9,248 nucleotides of DNA, from assembly GCA_900754275.1 (NCBI GenBank), contig CAAECF010000042.1, forward strand, positions 1 through 9,248, in the 5' to 3' direction. Shown here piece after piece: positions 7,402 to 9,248 of this stretch (within the stretch, counting starts at the first letter, position 1; each line of letters starts with the position of its first letter). A program made the translations under genes and the position numbers. The notes under the pieces are model-generated. The model made no database searches and was not told the origin of the DNA. It saw only the letters and a program-made list of their open reading frames with translations. This DNA comes from an uncultured Collinsella sp. GTDB lineage: Bacteria; Actinomycetota; Coriobacteriia; Coriobacteriales; Coriobacteriaceae.

Positions 7402-7441
7402 GGAAATCTCCTCGATTGCAGGATGGATGTCTAACCGCACC

Positions 7442-7447
7442 AGTATA
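7442..7447 (-). promoter_or_regulatory. Predicted -10 box for gltX
   Basis: TATACT on the minus strand matches the sigma-70 -10 consensus at five of six bases and lies about 40 nt upstream of the gltX ATG, giving a short leader of roughly 34 nt. The hexamer at the expected -35 position (7465-7470, GTGCGG) is poor. Confidence 0.45.
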
Positions 7448-7485
7448 AAGCAACAAAGCAACCTCCGCACAAAGGGCACCGACCC

Positions 7486-7603
7486 ACTCATTGGGGACAG
7501 ACTTAAATGACCAGTCTTTGGGCAACCTGTCGGTAAGGTTGGTCGTTTAAGCCTGTCCCCAATGAGTACCCGGCTGGTCATTTAAGTCTGTCCCCAATGA
7601 GTA
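7486..7603. repeat. Three-armed REP-like repeat cluster
   Basis: The left arm (7486-7514, beginning ACTCATTGGGGACAGAC) is a perfect 29-bp inverted copy of the right arm (7574-7602). A third copy (7540-7568) is a direct repeat of the right arm, offset by 35 bp, with two differences over the shared 29 bases (G7545 for A, C7552 for T). The left arm can thus pair with either right copy. A small hairpin, CAACC/GGTTG (7523-7527 with 7537-7541), touches the middle copy. GGGGACAGAC-type repeats recall REP sequences associated with REP-linked (Y1-type) transposases. That link is from memory, and no such gene is in the window. Confidence 0.85.
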
Positions 7604-7638
7604 GGTGCGGAAAGGGTGTGAATGTTTGATTTACGCGC

Positions 7639-7644
7639 TATGAT
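7639..7644 (+). promoter_or_regulatory. Predicted -10 box for metK
   Basis: TATGAT differs from the sigma-70 -10 consensus at one base and would start transcription near 7651, leaving a ~60-nt leader. The -35 region (about 7616-7621, GTGTGA) is weak. TTGATT at 7626-7631 looks like a -35 but is only 7 nt from this -10, so it cannot be its partner. Confidence 0.45.
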
Positions 7645-7662
7645 GTGCCCTTGCATAGAGAG

Positions 7663-7699
7663 CCCGGCGGAATGGTAACGGTCGCCGGGACACGTTTTT
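7663..7699 (+). promoter_or_regulatory. metK leader hairpin with T-run
   Basis: CCCGGCG (7663-7669) pairs perfectly with CGCCGGG (7683-7689). A five-T run follows at 7695-7699, just before the AAAGGA ribosome-binding site (7701-7706). It resembles a weak intrinsic terminator inside the leader, which would suit attenuation of metK. The 5-nt gap between stem and T-run weakens that reading. It matches no SAM riboswitch class that I recognise. Confidence 0.45.
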
Positions 7700-7711
7700 G
7701 AAAGGACAATC

Positions 7712-8992
<1,281 letters not shown>

Positions 8993-9030
8993 TTGGGAAC
9001 CGCTAAGGTCATAACAACATATGCACTTTC

Positions 9031-9066
9031 AAAAGAAGTACCGGTCCCAAACGGTACTTCTTTTTT
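9031..9066 (+). terminator. metK intrinsic terminator
   Basis: GAAGTACCG (9035-9043) and CGGTACTTC (9052-9060) form a perfect 9-bp stem, extended by AAAA/TTTT to 13 bp, with an 8-nt loop. Six Ts at 9061-9066 follow. It lies about 40 nt after the metK stop. On the minus strand the same stem also ends in TTTT, so it could work both ways. Confidence 0.93.
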
Positions 9067-9083
9067 ATTTAAAGGTGGTGAAG

Positions 9084-9176
9084 ATGAGCCTACCTGGGAC
9101 ATGGAATAAATCACAGGCCGATAAATTTTGCAGCAGAGCGACTCCAACCATGTATCCTAAGTTCCGAGGGCTTTAG
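9084..9176 (+). CDS. Possible 30-residue small protein
   Basis: An ATG at 9084 opens a 30-codon frame (start MSLPGTWNKSQADKF, end MYPKFRGL) to TAG at 9174-9176. It is preceded by AAAGGTGGTG, close to an ideal Shine-Dalgarno, about 4-5 nt upstream. The peptide is basic and soluble with no signal or membrane segment, and I recognise no family. It lies right after the metK terminator, so it would need read-through or a promoter I cannot see. The good ribosome-binding site is the only support; chance is quite possible. Confidence 0.25.
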   Translation: MSLPGTWNKSQADKFCSRATPTMYPKFRGL

Positions 9177-9192
9177 TATTTGGTCGATCGCG

Positions 9193-9244
9193 AGTTCCGC
9201 ACGAGCCGGAGGCCACTTAATGTGGCCTCCGTGCGAGCAGGACT
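9193..9244. other. Structured hairpin element at the right edge
   Basis: GGAGGCCAC (9208-9216) and GTGGCCTCC (9222-9230) form a perfect 9-bp stem with a TTAAT loop. Below it, CGCAC (9198-9202) pairs with GTGCG (9231-9235) across a one-sided 5-nt bulge (9203-9207). A further short stem (9193-9197 with 9240-9244) forms across an AGCA internal loop on the 3' side. No T-run follows on either strand, so it is not an ordinary terminator. It may be part of a leader RNA or repeat that continues beyond the window. Confidence 0.5.
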
Positions 9245-9248
9245 GTCC

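Larger units (their letters stand above)
7402..7711. other. Divergent gltX/metK promoter region
   Basis: This 310-bp gap carries, from left to right, the gltX ribosome-binding site and -10 box, the three-armed repeat, the metK -10 box, a leader hairpin with a T-run and the metK ribosome-binding site. I see no T-box upstream of gltX and no recognisable SAM riboswitch upstream of metK. The repeat fills the centre without covering either predicted core promoter. Confidence 0.7.

Noticed and set aside
7402..7485. T-box leader upstream of gltX
   Set aside because: The predicted leader is only about 34 nt and lacks the T-box sequence and specifier stem.
7402..7581. 60-residue N-terminal extension of GltX
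   Set aside because: It runs through the predicted promoter and the three-armed repeat. The ATG at 7399-7401 has a good ribosome-binding site, and the family starts just before RFAPSPTG.
7486..7603. CRISPR array
   Set aside because: Only three copies are present, one of them inverted, with no regular spacers and no cas genes.
7604..7711. SAM riboswitch upstream of metK
   Set aside because: The leader is short, with one simple hairpin; I could not match the conserved core of any SAM class. A covariance-model search could overturn this.

Overview
The window (about 60 % GC) carries six complete housekeeping genes. Codon choice, gene order and the style of the intergenic repeats suggest a gut actinobacterium of the class Coriobacteriia, most like Collinsella. 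That placement is inferred from composition and recall, not from a search.

Layout. The left edge holds the last codons of a plus-strand gene and its terminator. Next comes a minus-strand cluster, read right to left: gltX (glutamyl-tRNA synthetase), a terminator-like hairpin, priA (primosomal helicase), def (peptide deformylase), an unusual 328-bp gap holding a 102-bp near-perfect palindrome, fmt (Met-tRNA formyltransferase) and rsmB (16S rRNA m5C967 methyltransferase). priA and def are 18 bp apart, and fmt and rsmB overlap by ATGA. priA-def-fmt-rsmB is a widely conserved bacterial order. metK (S-adenosylmethionine synthetase) diverges from gltX on the plus strand and ends at a strong terminator. 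The last ~180 bp hold only a possible 30-codon ORF and a structured hairpin.

How the genes fit together. Fmt formylates the initiator Met-tRNA and Def removes the formyl group from new proteins. RsmB methylates the 30S decoding region using the SAM that MetK makes. GltX charges tRNA with glutamate. PriA, the odd one out, restarts stalled replication forks.

The genes are conventional; the non-coding structure and protein edges are more interesting. The best leads are: (1) a perfect beta-clamp-type pentapeptide, QLSLF, at the extreme N-terminus of PriA on an Ala/Pro-rich tether; (2) a three-armed repeat (one inverted, two direct copies of a 29-mer) sitting exactly between the divergent gltX and metK promoters; (3) the 102-bp palindrome splitting def from fmt; (4) a second palindromic element after rsmB; (5) a terminator-like hairpin in the metK leader. 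I found no unmistakable new multi-gene system, phage, CRISPR array or transposase gene.
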